DNA from: Angustibacter sp. Root456
GTDB taxonomy: Bacteria; Actinomycetota; Actinomycetes; Actinomycetales; Angustibacteraceae
Assembly: GCF_001426435.1 (NCBI RefSeq)
Contig: NZ_LMER01000020.1
Coordinates: forward strand, 273,724-337,723
Length of the DNA: 64,000 nt
Direction of reading: 5' to 3'
Shown here: in pieces, positions 53,258-61,814 of the stretch
Layout of the letters: the number at the start of each line of letters is the position of its first letter
Numbering within the stretch: position 1 is the first letter of the stretch
The notes under the pieces: generated by a model
Told to the model about the DNA's origin: nothing
The model's database searches: none
The model's input: only the letters and a program-made list of their open reading frames with translations
Made by a program: the position numbers and the translations under genes

Positions 53258-53989
53258 GTGTCTTCGAGCGAGTCCCAGTCTTCGAGCGAGTCCCCGGCCG
53301 AGTCCGCCGCGAACGGCTTCATCGACGTCGGCTACGCGCGCCTGGACGTCGACCGCGCCCGCCGCACCGGTGACCCCGAGGTGATCTTCGGCCAGGGCAA
53401 GACGCCCGAGCAGGTGGTCGACACGCTGACCCGGCTGGCGGCCAGCCACCCCGACCGCGCGATCCTCGCCACGCGGCTCGAGGACGCCGCCCGCGCCGCC
53501 GTGCGCGAGGCGCTGCCGCACGCCGACGTCGACGACGTCGCTCGCACCGCGGTGCTCGGGCCGCTGCCCGAGCCGGCCGGCCGGGTGCTCGTCGTCGCGG
53601 CCGGCACGTCCGACGGGCCGGTGGCGTCCGAGGCGCTCATCACCGCCCGGGTGCATGGCGCCGGCGCTGAGCGCGTGGATGACGTCGGCGTCGCCGGCCT
53701 GCACCGGCTGCTGGCCGTGCGTGACCGGCTCGATGAGGCGGACGCGCTCATCGTGGTGGCCGGCATGGAGGGTGCGCTGGCGAGCGTGGTGGGCGGGCTG
53801 ACCGGCGTCCCGCTGGTGGCCGTGCCGACGTCCATCGGCTACGGCTCGGGTGCGAACGGCAAGGCGGCGCTGCTCTCGATGCTCAACTCGTGCGCGCCGG
53901 GCATCGCGGTGGTCAACGTCGACAACGGGTACGGCGCCGGGGTGCACGCCGCGCGCATCGCCCGGCGGGCTCGACCGGCCGGCTCGTGA
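53258..53989 (+). CDS. larB: nickel pincer cofactor biosynthesis protein LarB
   Basis: LarB carboxylates the nicotinate ring of NaAD and hydrolyses the dinucleotide, the first step of the nickel-pincer nucleotide cofactor. The 243-residue protein has a Ser-rich N-terminus, with TCTTCGAGCGAGTCC duplicated in the DNA, a LarB-specific N-terminal domain (ARLDVDRARRTGDPEVIFGQ) and an AIR carboxylase-like domain with VAAGTSDGPVASEA, VAGMEGALASVVGGL and VPTSIGYGSGANGKAAL. Confidence 0.93.
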   Translation: MSSSESQSSSESPAESAANGFIDVGYARLDVDRARRTGDPEVIFGQGKTPEQVVDTLTRLAASHPDRAILATRLEDAARAAVREALPHADVDDVARTAVLGPLPEPAGRVLVVAAGTSDGPVASEALITARVHGAGAERVDDVGVAGLHRLLAVRDRLDEADALIVVAGMEGALASVVGGLTGVPLVAVPTSIGYGSGANGKAALLSMLNSCAPGIAVVNVDNGYGAGVHAARIARRARPAGS

Positions 53990-55188
53990 GCGACGGCGAC
54001 GTCGTCTGGGTCGACGCGTCCAGCGGCGCGAGCGGCGACATGCTGCTCGCCGCGCTGCACGACCTGGGCGTTCCCGCCGACGTCATGGCCGGTGCGGCGC
54101 GCGCCGTCGCCCCGGTGGAGGTGACCTTCGACCGCGAGGTGCGGCACGGGTTCGCCGTCGGGCGCGCCTTCGTCCGCGGGGTCGAGGAAGACGTGCTGCA
54201 CCGCACCTGGGCCGACGTCCGCGCGCTGCTCGACGCCGCCGACCTGGACGAGCCGGTGCGGGCGCTCGCGCACGCGGCCTTCGCGCGGCTGGCCGAGGCC
54301 GAGGGCGCGGTGCACGGCACGTCTGCGGACGCGGTGCACTTCCACGAGGTCGGCGCGCACGACGCGATCGGCGACGTCGTGGGGGTGTGCGCGGGCTTCG
54401 CGTGGCTGGCCGCACGGGTCGTCGTCGGGCCGATCGCGCTGGGCGGTGGCACGGCGCGCTCGGCGCACGGTGAGATCCCGGTGCCCGGGCCGGCCGTGGT
54501 GCGGCTGCTCGAGGCGTCCGGAGCACCGGCGCACGGCGGCCCGGTGGACGTCGAGCTCTGCACGCCTACTGGCGCAGCGCTTCTCACCACCCTGGCCGAC
54601 GCCTACGGGCCGATGCCGGCGATGACCGTCGACGGTTCGGGCGCGGGCGCGGGATCGCGCGTGCTGCCGGGACGCGTGGGTGCACTGCGCCTCGTGCGCG
54701 GCGGCGCGGCGGCCAGCGGTGCGCCGTCCGGAGCTGAGCGCTCGGCCGCCGTGGTGCTCGAGACGAACGTCGACGACCTGGACCCGCGCCTGTGGCCGCA
54801 CGTGCTCACCGCACTGCTCGACGCCGGTGCCTCTGACGCCTGGCTCTCGCCGATCCTCATGAAGAAGGGGCGTCCGGCGCACACGCTGCACGTGCTGTGC
54901 GCCGACGAGGCCGTGGTGCGGCATCGGCTGGAGCGCGTCGTGTTCACCCAGACCAGCGCGATCGGCCTGCGCGCGACGGCCGTCACCAAGACCGCACTGG
55001 AGCGCCGCGAGGAGACCGTGGACGTCGGCGGCCGGGCGGTGCGCGTCAAGCTCGCGCTGGTCGACGGTGCGGTGGTGAACGCCCAGCCCGAGCACGACGA
55101 CGTGGCGGCAGCCGCGACCGCGCTCGGCCTGCCGCTCAAGGTGGTGCTGGCCCGGGCGTCGGCCGCTGCCACGGCGCACCTGGGCTGA
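53986..55188 (+). CDS. larC: nickel pincer cofactor nickel insertase LarC
   Basis: LarC inserts nickel into the cofactor precursor in a CTP-dependent reaction. The 400-residue protein is a single frame, unlike Lactiplantibacillus larC, which needs a programmed frameshift between larC1 and larC2. Motifs are DASSGASGDMLLAAL, HFHEVGAHDAIGDVVG and, in the C-terminal part, ETNVDDLDPRLW and ILMKKGRPAHTLHVL. The GTG overlaps the larB stop. No larE or larA is in the window. Confidence 0.93.
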   Translation: MSDGDVVWVDASSGASGDMLLAALHDLGVPADVMAGAARAVAPVEVTFDREVRHGFAVGRAFVRGVEEDVLHRTWADVRALLDAADLDEPVRALAHAAFARLAEAEGAVHGTSADAVHFHEVGAHDAIGDVVGVCAGFAWLAARVVVGPIALGGGTARSAHGEIPVPGPAVVRLLEASGAPAHGGPVDVELCTPTGAALLTTLADAYGPMPAMTVDGSGAGAGSRVLPGRVGALRLVRGGAAASGAPSGAERSAAVVLETNVDDLDPRLWPHVLTALLDAGASDAWLSPILMKKGRPAHTLHVLCADEAVVRHRLERVVFTQTSAIGLRATAVTKTALERREETVDVGGRAVRVKLALVDGAVVNAQPEHDDVAAAATALGLPLKVVLARASAAATAHLG

Positions 55189-55208
55189 GCCGATTCGCCC
55201 CGACCTGG

Positions 55209-55221
55209 CAGGGTTGGGCGC
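55209..55221 (+). promoter_or_regulatory. -10-like CAGGGT before the GDT1 gene
   Basis: CAGGGT at 55209-55214 ends seven bases before ATG 55222. One base off TANNNT; the gap to larC is 33 bp, so read-through is also possible. Confidence 0.35.
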
Positions 55222-55839
55222 ATGAACTTCGCCGTGGCGCTCACCGCGCTGGTCCTCATCGTGCCGGTCGAGCTCCCCGACAAGACCTTCGTCGCGACGC
55301 TGGTGCTGGCCACCAGGTTCCGGCCGCTGCTGGTGTGGATCGGCGTGGGCGCGGCCTTCATCGTGCAGACCGTCGTGGCGGTGACGGCGGGTGGCCTCAT
55401 CGCGAAGCTGCCGCACCAGCCGGTGGTGGCGTTCACGGCCGTGATGTTCCTTATCGGCGGCATCGTCCTGCTGCGGGGCGCCAAGCGCGCGGACGAGGAG
55501 GAGGCCGAGACCGAGGCGGAGTTCGGCGCCAAGGTGACCGGCCCCGCGCGCGGCTGGCACGCCGTCGCGACGAGCTTCACGGTGCTGTTCCTGGCCGAGT
55601 GGGGCGACCTGTCGCAGCTGCTGACCGCCGGCCTCGTGGTGCGCACGAAGGACCCCGTGTCGGTGTTCGTCGGTGCGGTGCTCGGGCTGTTGCTGGTGTC
55701 GGGCCTGGGCGCCGCCGCCGGCCGGACACTGCTGCGCTACGTCAAGCTGTCCACGGTGCAGCGGGTCGGCGGGGTCGTGTGCCTGATCCTGGCCGCCCTG
55801 TCGATCGCCCAGGTGGCCGGCGTCGACCTCCCCGTCTGA
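55222..55839 (+). CDS. TMEM165/GDT1-family divalent cation transporter
   Basis: A 205-residue membrane protein with six helices in two repeated halves. Each half carries the metal motif: ELPDKT at 17-22 and EWGDLS near 126, variants of E-x-G-D-K/R-T/S. Family members exchange Mn2+ or Ca2+ for protons. A charged loop with EEEAETEAE separates the halves. Location beside larBC is suggestive of metal handling but not proof. Confidence 0.9.
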   Translation: MNFAVALTALVLIVPVELPDKTFVATLVLATRFRPLLVWIGVGAAFIVQTVVAVTAGGLIAKLPHQPVVAFTAVMFLIGGIVLLRGAKRADEEEAETEAEFGAKVTGPARGWHAVATSFTVLFLAEWGDLSQLLTAGLVVRTKDPVSVFVGAVLGLLLVSGLGAAAGRTLLRYVKLSTVQRVGGVVCLILAALSIAQVAGVDLPV

Positions 55840-55909
55840 CCTGCTCTTCCGCCCCAGGCCACTTGGCGTCGTCCCAGCGGCGGCCGAACGGGCGGACGCA
55901 CCGTGAGCG

Positions 55910-55975
55910 TGTGGCTCTGGGTACGGCGATCCGGTTGCGATCACGACGCTTTCGCTGCACCCACGCAAGCACGCG
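55910..55975. repeat. degenerate family F repeat
   Basis: CTGGGTACGGCGATCCGG ... GATCAC ... CGCTGCACCCACGC aligns with the left half and outer right arm of the family F elements, but the central palindrome is lost (TTGCGATCACGA). It lies in the 163-bp gap between convergent GDT1 and PGPGW genes; nothing else is seen there. Confidence 0.4.
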
Positions 55976-56002
55976 ACCCCACCTGAATGAGGTTGCCGGC
56001 GC

Positions 56003-56812
56003 TCATGCACCAGGCACCGGACGTCGGCAGCCGGGCGCGTCGGTGTCGCGCTGGCGGTGCTCGAACTCGTAGGCGCACTCACCGCACATCCCCTTCCGGT
56101 CGTTGCCGGAGCCGGCGTGCTCCCACCACGTGTGCCCGCAGTCGGGACAGCTCCCGTCGGGCACGCTCGGCTGAGGTTGATCGGGCTGTTCCTGGCGATT
56201 GAGGCGCCCCACCAACGCCCCGACGACCAGGATCACGACGCCGGCGAGCACGATCGGCGCGCCCGGGCCAGGCAGCGGTACGAGCAGCAACCCGGCCGCC
56301 ACGACCAGCCAGCCGAGGGCGGACAGGGAGTGGCTGCGCGCCCAGGCCCGTCCGGCAGCACGCCGTTCGAGCTGCACCTCGGCCCACGGGGTCAGACGAC
56401 CAGGCCCGACGATCGCCGTCAGCTCCGGCACCTGCGCGATGGCGACCGCCACGAAGGAGACCTCACCGTCGTGCAGGTTCGCGATGCGTCGCCCTTCGCC
56501 GTCCCACACGTCACCGTCGTACGACCACGGCATGAAGGTGACCAGGGCGTCCCAGAGGTGCGCATCGCGGGCATCGAGCCAGCCTGACAAGGCGTAGTCG
56601 CGGTCGTCCCTAGACGTCTTGCCCGCCGCCTGGCGGAGCACCTCGGCCGCCCGGGCGGCGGGCTCCGGCACGTCGTCCCGGCCGCCGGGGATGTCGACCT
56701 GGAACCGGGACGCCGACGCCTCGACCACCCGAAGCACAGCTCGACCCACCTCGGCTCGCTGGCCGTCGTCCAGGTCGTCGAGATCGAGCACGAACTCCGC
56801 CAGCTCGGACAC
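56003..56812 (-). CDS. PGPGW-type membrane protein with C-terminal zinc ribbon
   Basis: A 269-residue protein. The N-terminal 170 residues are soluble (WSYDGDVWDGEGRRIANLHD). Two membrane helices follow, with LLLVPLPGPGAPIVLAGVVI, the PGPGW-family hairpin although the final Trp is Ala. The C-terminus has two Cys pairs, CPDCGHTWWEH and CGECAYEFEH, a likely zinc ribbon. The function is unknown. GTG 56812 is supported by CACACT six bases upstream. Confidence 0.82.
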   Translation of the reverse strand: MSELAEFVLDLDDLDDGQRAEVGRAVLRVVEASASRFQVDIPGGRDDVPEPAARAAEVLRQAAGKTSRDDRDYALSGWLDARDAHLWDALVTFMPWSYDGDVWDGEGRRIANLHDGEVSFVAVAIAQVPELTAIVGPGRLTPWAEVQLERRAAGRAWARSHSLSALGWLVVAAGLLLVPLPGPGAPIVLAGVVILVVGALVGRLNRQEQPDQPQPSVPDGSCPDCGHTWWEHAGSGNDRKGMCGECAYEFEHRQRDTDAPGCRRPVPGA

Positions 56813-56824
56813 CGGCTCAGTGTG
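56813..56824 (-). promoter_or_regulatory. -10-like CACACT before the PGPGW gene
   Basis: CACACT on the minus strand (56824-56819) ends six bases before GTG 56812; no ribosome site is visible. Confidence 0.4.
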
Positions 56825-56841
56825 CCGCAGGCGCGACGGTG

Positions 56842-56907
56842 CAGGCGTGGATGCAGCGGTTCTGGGGTGATCACCCCACTTCGGCTGCACCCACGGCTGC
56901 ACGCTCG
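56842..56907. repeat. dispersed palindromic repeat, family F, copy 2
   Basis: The centre GGGGTGATCACCCC is at 56864-56877, with arms GCAGGCGTGGATGCAGC and GGCTGCACCCACGGCTGC. The stop codon of the minus-strand GT87 gene (complement of 56871-56873) is the TGA of this palindrome, so the repeat encodes the end of the protein. Confidence 0.8.
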
Positions 56908-58118
56908 CCGGACGTCGGCCCCGCACCGTCCGGCTCGCCAGCGCCCCGACCGGTCACCAACCACAGCATGCCGAGCGCCACGAGGGCGCCCAGGCAGTCC
57001 GCGTTCTGCAGCAGCCGCCCGAACCACTCGCCCGGACGCCCCTGCGCGAGCCAGGTGATGCCCCACCACGGCAGGCGGCACCAGAACCACGTGGCCATCA
57101 CGAGCCCCAGCACCACCCGACGGCGCGAGCCGCCCGAGCCGACGAGCGCGCCCACCACGACCACCATCCAGGCGAAGTGGTGGACCCAGGCCACGGGCGA
57201 CAGCAGCACCGCCATCAGCCCGACGGCGGCCACCTCGGCCACGGGATCGCCCGCGCGGTAGGCCCGGCGCGCCACCGCGAAGCCCGCCACGCCCACCACC
57301 ACGACGGCCAGCACCCACACCGCCGACCCGGCGACACCCTCCGGTCCGAGCCGCAGCAGCACCCCCCGCAAGGACTGGTTGGACGTCCCGCGGTTCGGCC
57401 CGAGCCGCGCCGGGTCGCTGAGCGCGCCGCCCCAGAACGCCAGCGACGCCGACGGCAGCACGAGGAAGGCCCCCACCGTGGCCGCCGCGGCCGCGAGCAG
57501 CGCCGTCCGCAGGTCGCGCCAGCGCCGGCACACCGCGAAGTGCACGAAGAACACGCCAGGCGTCAGCTTCACCGCCGTAGCCAGCCCCACCCACAGCCCG
57601 CGCTGCCCCAGCCAGTGGCGGGCCGGCGTCCGAACCACCGCGACGTCGACCAGGCACGCGAGCACGAGGAACGCGTTGACCTGGCCGAAGCGCACACCGT
57701 CCGAGACCGGGAGCAGGTACAGCAGCGGCGCCGTGACGACGGCCCCGGCCAGCCAGCGCCAGGCCCCGAAGCGCACCAGCAGCCGCCGGAAGGCGATGAG
57801 CACCGTGGCGTAGGTGGCCGCCACCTGCAGGGCCGTCCACAGCCAGCCGGCCACGTGGAACGGCACCGCAGCCAGCGGCAGCGCGACGAACGCCGAGAAC
57901 GGCGGGTAGGTGAACGGCAGCAGCTGCGGCGACTCGGTGAGCGTGCCGTACACCGGGCGCCCGTAGAGCACCGAGCGCGCCGCCTCGCGATAGACCTCGA
58001 GGTCGACCTGCCACTGGTCGCCCGGCCAGTCGACGAGGTAGTGCCAGGCGAGCGGCATCGCGGCGATCGCCAGCACGGCGACCACCAGCACCATCTGCAC
58101 CGTCCGCACACGACTCAC
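56871..58118 (-). CDS. GT87-type (DUF2029) membrane glycosyltransferase
   Basis: A 415-residue protein with about ten membrane helices. The first extracellular loop contains WQVDLEVYREAARSVLYGRP, with the Asp typical of polyprenyl-phosphate-mannose-dependent GT-C enzymes, and FTYPPFSAF. A later block is GLWVGLATAVKLTPGVFFVH. It probably adds mannose or arabinose to a cell-envelope glycan. GTG 58118 is supported by GAGACT six bases upstream. The last residues lie in a family F repeat. Confidence 0.9.
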   Translation of the reverse strand: MSRVRTVQMVLVVAVLAIAAMPLAWHYLVDWPGDQWQVDLEVYREAARSVLYGRPVYGTLTESPQLLPFTYPPFSAFVALPLAAVPFHVAGWLWTALQVAATYATVLIAFRRLLVRFGAWRWLAGAVVTAPLLYLLPVSDGVRFGQVNAFLVLACLVDVAVVRTPARHWLGQRGLWVGLATAVKLTPGVFFVHFAVCRRWRDLRTALLAAAAATVGAFLVLPSASLAFWGGALSDPARLGPNRGTSNQSLRGVLLRLGPEGVAGSAVWVLAVVVVGVAGFAVARRAYRAGDPVAEVAAVGLMAVLLSPVAWVHHFAWMVVVVGALVGSGGSRRRVVLGLVMATWFWCRLPWWGITWLAQGRPGEWFGRLLQNADCLGALVALGMLWLVTGRGAGEPDGAGPTSGERAAVGAAEVG

Positions 58119-58156
58119 CCGCCCAGTCTCCCCGACCAGGCCCGTAGCCTGTGCGG
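58119..58156. promoter_or_regulatory. compact divergent promoter GT87 / large membrane protein
   Basis: In this 38-bp gap GAGACT (58130-58125, minus) and TAGCCT (58145-58150, plus) each end six bases before a start codon. The -35 of each promoter must overlap the other promoter or the opposite gene. The spacing favours GTG 58157 over GTG 58151 as the start of the plus-strand gene. Confidence 0.55.
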
Positions 58157-60409
58157 GTGCCGCGCCGACCGCTGACCTGGGTGATCACTCGTATCGTCGT
58201 CGCACTGGCGGCCATGGCCGCGCCGGTGGCGCTCGCGCCCTCGGCCCAGGCGGCGCCCGTCGGCCCCGACCCGGTGATCCTCGTCGGCACGAGCGGCGTG
58301 CAGTGGGCCGACGTGTCGACCGCCACTCCCGCGCTGGCGTCGCTGCCGCGCCAGGGGTCCATCGGCGATGTCGCCGTGCGCAGCGTGCGGCGGTCCGCGT
58401 GCCCGGTCGACGGGTGGCTGGCGGTGTCGTCCGGACGCCGCGCCGCCGACTCCGCGGTCGATCCGGCCGACAGCGACACCGTGCCCGCCTGCCGGCCGAT
58501 CCGCGTGCGAGGGGGCGCCGTGCCCGGGGGGTCGGCGACCGTCGTCGACTGGCAGCGCTACGTCGACGCGGCCGCCGCCGAGAAGTTCGACGCCCAGCTC
58601 GGCGTGGTGGCACCGGCGCTCGATGACGCCGGCTTGTGCGCCACCGCCGTCGGCCCCGGCGCCGCGATCGCCCTCGCCCGCCCGGACGGCACAGTGCAGC
58701 GGTACTGGCCGACGTCCGGCCTGACGGAGGCCCTGAACGGCGACTGCCCGCTCACCGTGGTGGACGCCGGCGCCGTGCGCGACCCCTCGGACGCTGGCGA
58801 CGGGCCGGCCGAGCAGGGCGTGGCCGTCGCACCGGGCGACCGCGCCGCCCAGCTGCGCGCCGTCGACGACGTCGTCGCCCAGGTGCTCGCCGCCGCGCCG
58901 GCGAACGCGCGGGTGATCGTGGCCTCGCTGGCCGACGCCGGCCTGACGCCGCACCTGCAGCTCATCGCGGCGACCGGCCCCGGCTACGGACCCGGCTGGC
59001 TGCGCACGGCTTCGACGCGGCAGGTCGCGCTCGTGCAAGCCACCGACATCACCCCGACGCTGCTGTCGCTCCTGGACGTCGACGGGCCGGCCGGTCTGGT
59101 GGGCTCGCCGCTGCAGAACCTCTCGGTCGCCGAGGGCAAGGCCCCCGCCGACGTCCAGGCTCGGCTGCGCAAGGTGGCCGACCTCGAGCAGGCGGCGCAG
59201 GAGGTGCAGTCGCTCGTCGCGCCGTTCTTCAACGGTCTGGTCGTCGCGCAGCTGCTGCTCTACGGGGCGGCGGCGCTGGTGCTGCGACGCTCGTGGGCGT
59301 CCCGCCGCCGGCTGACGCTGTTGCGCACCGTGCGCCGCATCGCGCTCGTCTTCGCGACGGTTCCCGTGGCGACCTACCTGGCCAACACCGTGCCCTGGTG
59401 GCGCTCGTCGCACCCGCTGCTCGCCGTCGTCCTCGCCGTCGCCGGCTACGTCGTGGTGCTCTCGCTCGTAGCCCAGCTCGGCCCGTGGCGACGCTGGGTG
59501 CTCGGGCCGTTCGGCGCGGTGGCCGCGCTGACGAGCATCGTGCTCGCGGCCGACATCATGACCGGCTCGCGGCTGCAGACCTCGAGCCTGATGGGCCTGC
59601 AGCCCGTGGTGGCCGGGCGCTTCTACGGCTTCTCGAACGTCGCGTTCGCGCTCTTCGCCACCGGCGCGCTGCTGCTGGCCGTGGCCGTGGCCGACGGCCT
59701 GGTGCGGGCCGGCCGCCGCGGGCTGGCCGGGCTCGCCGTCGCGGTGATCGGGCTCGTGGCCACGGTGCTCGACGTCGCACCCGCCTGGGGCAGCGACTTC
59801 GGCGGCCCGTTGGGCATGGTGCCGGCGTTCGCGGTGCTGACGCTGCTGGTGCTGGGCGTGCGGCTGTCGTGGCGCAAGCTGCTGCTCATCGCAGCCGGCA
59901 CGGTGCTGCTGCTGACGGCGGTGTCGGTGGTCGACTGGCTGCGCCCGGCGGCGCAGCGCACGCACCTCGGCCGGTTCGTGCAGACCGTGATCGACGGTGG
60001 GGCGTGGGACGTCATCGCCCGCAAGGGCGAGCAGAACCTCTCGATCCTCTTCGGCAGCGTGCTCTCGCTGCTCGTGCCGGTGGCGGCGCTGTTCGTGACG
60101 CTGGTGCTGATGCGCCCGTCGTCGTGGGGCGTGCGGGCACTCGCGCGCGCCTACGACCGCAGTCCCACCCTGCGGCACGGGCTGATCTGCCTCATGCTCC
60201 TGCTGGGCATCGGCTTCGCCGTCAACGACTCCGGGACGGCGATCCCGGCCGTCGGTTTCACGCTGGCCATCCCGCTCGTCATCGCGGCGAGCCTGCGGGC
60301 GCTCGAGGACGACGACGCGCCGGCCGAGGCCACAGCGCCAGCACCACGAGCGCGAGCAGCAAGCCGCCTCCGACCCACGGCGCCACCTCGCGACGGTAGC
60401 CCAGCGTGA
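58157..60409 (+). CDS. large membrane protein with alkaline-phosphatase-like ectodomain
   Basis: A 750-residue protein. A signal sequence ends at about AQAAP (36), followed by an extracellular domain (about 40-345) that resembles alkaline phosphatase/sulfatase folds: VGTSGVQWADV, RSACPVDGWLAVSSGRRAAD and DITPTLLSLL. The metal-binding and nucleophile residues of active phosphatases are not clear, so it may be inactive. About ten membrane helices follow (370-725). Similar proteins lie beside envelope glycosyltransferases in actinobacteria; function unknown. The last 131 bp overlap the convergent MptB-like gene. Confidence 0.82.
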   Translation: MPRRPLTWVITRIVVALAAMAAPVALAPSAQAAPVGPDPVILVGTSGVQWADVSTATPALASLPRQGSIGDVAVRSVRRSACPVDGWLAVSSGRRAADSAVDPADSDTVPACRPIRVRGGAVPGGSATVVDWQRYVDAAAAEKFDAQLGVVAPALDDAGLCATAVGPGAAIALARPDGTVQRYWPTSGLTEALNGDCPLTVVDAGAVRDPSDAGDGPAEQGVAVAPGDRAAQLRAVDDVVAQVLAAAPANARVIVASLADAGLTPHLQLIAATGPGYGPGWLRTASTRQVALVQATDITPTLLSLLDVDGPAGLVGSPLQNLSVAEGKAPADVQARLRKVADLEQAAQEVQSLVAPFFNGLVVAQLLLYGAAALVLRRSWASRRRLTLLRTVRRIALVFATVPVATYLANTVPWWRSSHPLLAVVLAVAGYVVVLSLVAQLGPWRRWVLGPFGAVAALTSIVLAADIMTGSRLQTSSLMGLQPVVAGRFYGFSNVAFALFATGALLLAVAVADGLVRAGRRGLAGLAVAVIGLVATVLDVAPAWGSDFGGPLGMVPAFAVLTLLVLGVRLSWRKLLLIAAGTVLLLTAVSVVDWLRPAAQRTHLGRFVQTVIDGGAWDVIARKGEQNLSILFGSVLSLLVPVAALFVTLVLMRPSSWGVRALARAYDRSPTLRHGLICLMLLLGIGFAVNDSGTAIPAVGFTLAIPLVIAASLRALEDDDAPAEATAPAPRARAASRLRPTAPPRDGSPA

Positions 60410-61814
60410 GGCGCTCGACCTGCGGCGACGAGCCGAGCACCCGGCCGGGCACGTAGGCGACGGCGTAGGTCACCAGCCGGACGGCGAGCACGGCGTCGAC
60501 GACCGGCACGGCCACGAGCGCCAGCGGCGCCCACGCGAGCGCGTCGTACCACGGCAGCGTGTAGGGCGCGGCGAGCACGTAGGCCGCGCCCAGCACCACG
60601 GCAGCGGTGGCGGCGTCCTGGGTGACGCGGCCGGTATCCGCGCCCGTGGTGCGCACCGGGCCACTCGACCAGCGATGCACCACCACGGCGATGACGGCCA
60701 CGAACAGTCCGAGCACCCACGGCGTGAGCGTCACCACCCACTGCCGCACCACGTCGTTGGCTATTGGGCCGGTGACGCGCTCCACGACGGGACGCCACGG
60801 GCTCGCCAGCGAGACGTAGCGTCGGGCCCGCTCGAGCTGGTCGACCAGGTTCGAACCCGCCCACAGCTGGGCCGGCACGAGCACGATCGCAGCACCCGCC
60901 AGGCCAAGCAGGGCCGGACGCCACGCCGTGCGACGACCGCTGCGCCACAACGCGTACAGCACCGCCGGGCCGACGAGCGCGAAGGTGATCTTGACGCCGA
61001 CGGCGGCGCCGAGCAGCACGCCGGCGACCAGGGGGCGGCGCCCGGCGAGCACGATGGCGCCCAGCGCGAAGGCCGCGGCCAGGACGTCGACGTGCGCGCC
61101 GATCAGCAGCAGGCCGAGCAGCACAGGGTTGAGCAGCCACACCCACGCGGCTCGTGACCGCCCGGCAACCGTTGCGGCAGAACGCAACAGCATCCAGCCG
61201 ACGGCGAGCCAGGCCGCCAGGCACACGAGCTGCCAGAACCACACCGTGGCGCGCACGCTGTCGCCACCGAGCAGGCTCGTGAGCGCCTGGACGCCGGTGG
61301 CGACCGGTCCGTAGACGCTGGGCGTGCGGGTCCACGGCGGCTCGACGGCGCTCGTCACCGGGTCGTGTCCGCCGGCCCACTCGACGGGCGGCACGCTGTA
61401 GGGATCACCACCGCCGGCGGCGATCCGCCCGTAGGCCGCGTAGCTCAGGTGGTCTGCCGAGCCGAGCGGGGGCACGAATGCGGCGACGATCGCTGCGGCA
61501 CAGGCGATCTGCAGCGCACGGCGGGGCACCTGCTCGCCGCGGTAGGAGGCCCACAGGCCGAGCGCCACACCGGCGCCGCCGACGACGTAGCCGGCGTCGA
61601 GCAGCAACGTGGTCAACGCCGACGTCACCTCGAGGCCGAGCGACCACGGCGGAAGCGCTGCACGCCAACCGCTTCCGGCAGGCAGAGCCGGCGACGCGGC
61701 GGACGGCCCCAGGGCCGCCGTCGCGAGCAGGAGCAGGCCAGCCACCGCCCCAGCCGCGAGCGCCCACGGCGCCAGGGCGCGCCGTGCCGCTGGCGCGGCG
61801 GGGGATTGGCTCAA
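60279..61814 (-). CDS. MptB-like GT-C mannosyltransferase
   Basis: A 511-residue protein with about 12-13 membrane helices. The first large loop has GSADHLSYAAYGRIAAGGGD followed by PYSVPP and VYGPVATGVQAL, the pattern of polyprenol-phosphomannose-dependent alpha-1,6-mannosyltransferases of the MptB group. The TTG start at 61814 overlaps the stop of the GT2 gene (TTGA), so its translation should be coupled. Together with the GT2 gene it would make and use a lipid-linked sugar. Confidence 0.87.
   Translation of the reverse strand: MSQSPAAPAARRALAPWALAAGAVAGLLLLATAALGPSAASPALPAGSGWRAALPPWSLGLEVTSALTTLLLDAGYVVGGAGVALGLWASYRGEQVPRRALQIACAAAIVAAFVPPLGSADHLSYAAYGRIAAGGGDPYSVPPVEWAGGHDPVTSAVEPPWTRTPSVYGPVATGVQALTSLLGGDSVRATVWFWQLVCLAAWLAVGWMLLRSAATVAGRSRAAWVWLLNPVLLGLLLIGAHVDVLAAAFALGAIVLAGRRPLVAGVLLGAAVGVKITFALVGPAVLYALWRSGRRTAWRPALLGLAGAAIVLVPAQLWAGSNLVDQLERARRYVSLASPWRPVVERVTGPIANDVVRQWVVTLTPWVLGLFVAVIAVVVHRWSSGPVRTTGADTGRVTQDAATAAVVLGAAYVLAAPYTLPWYDALAWAPLALVAVPVVDAVLAVRLVTYAVAYVPGRVLGSSPQVERLTLGYRREVAPWVGGGLLLALVVLALWPRPARRRPRAPAGSPR

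Noticed and set aside
58157..60409. Active alkaline phosphatase or sulfatase
   Set aside because: The ectodomain resembles the fold but the metal ligands and nucleophile are not identifiable.
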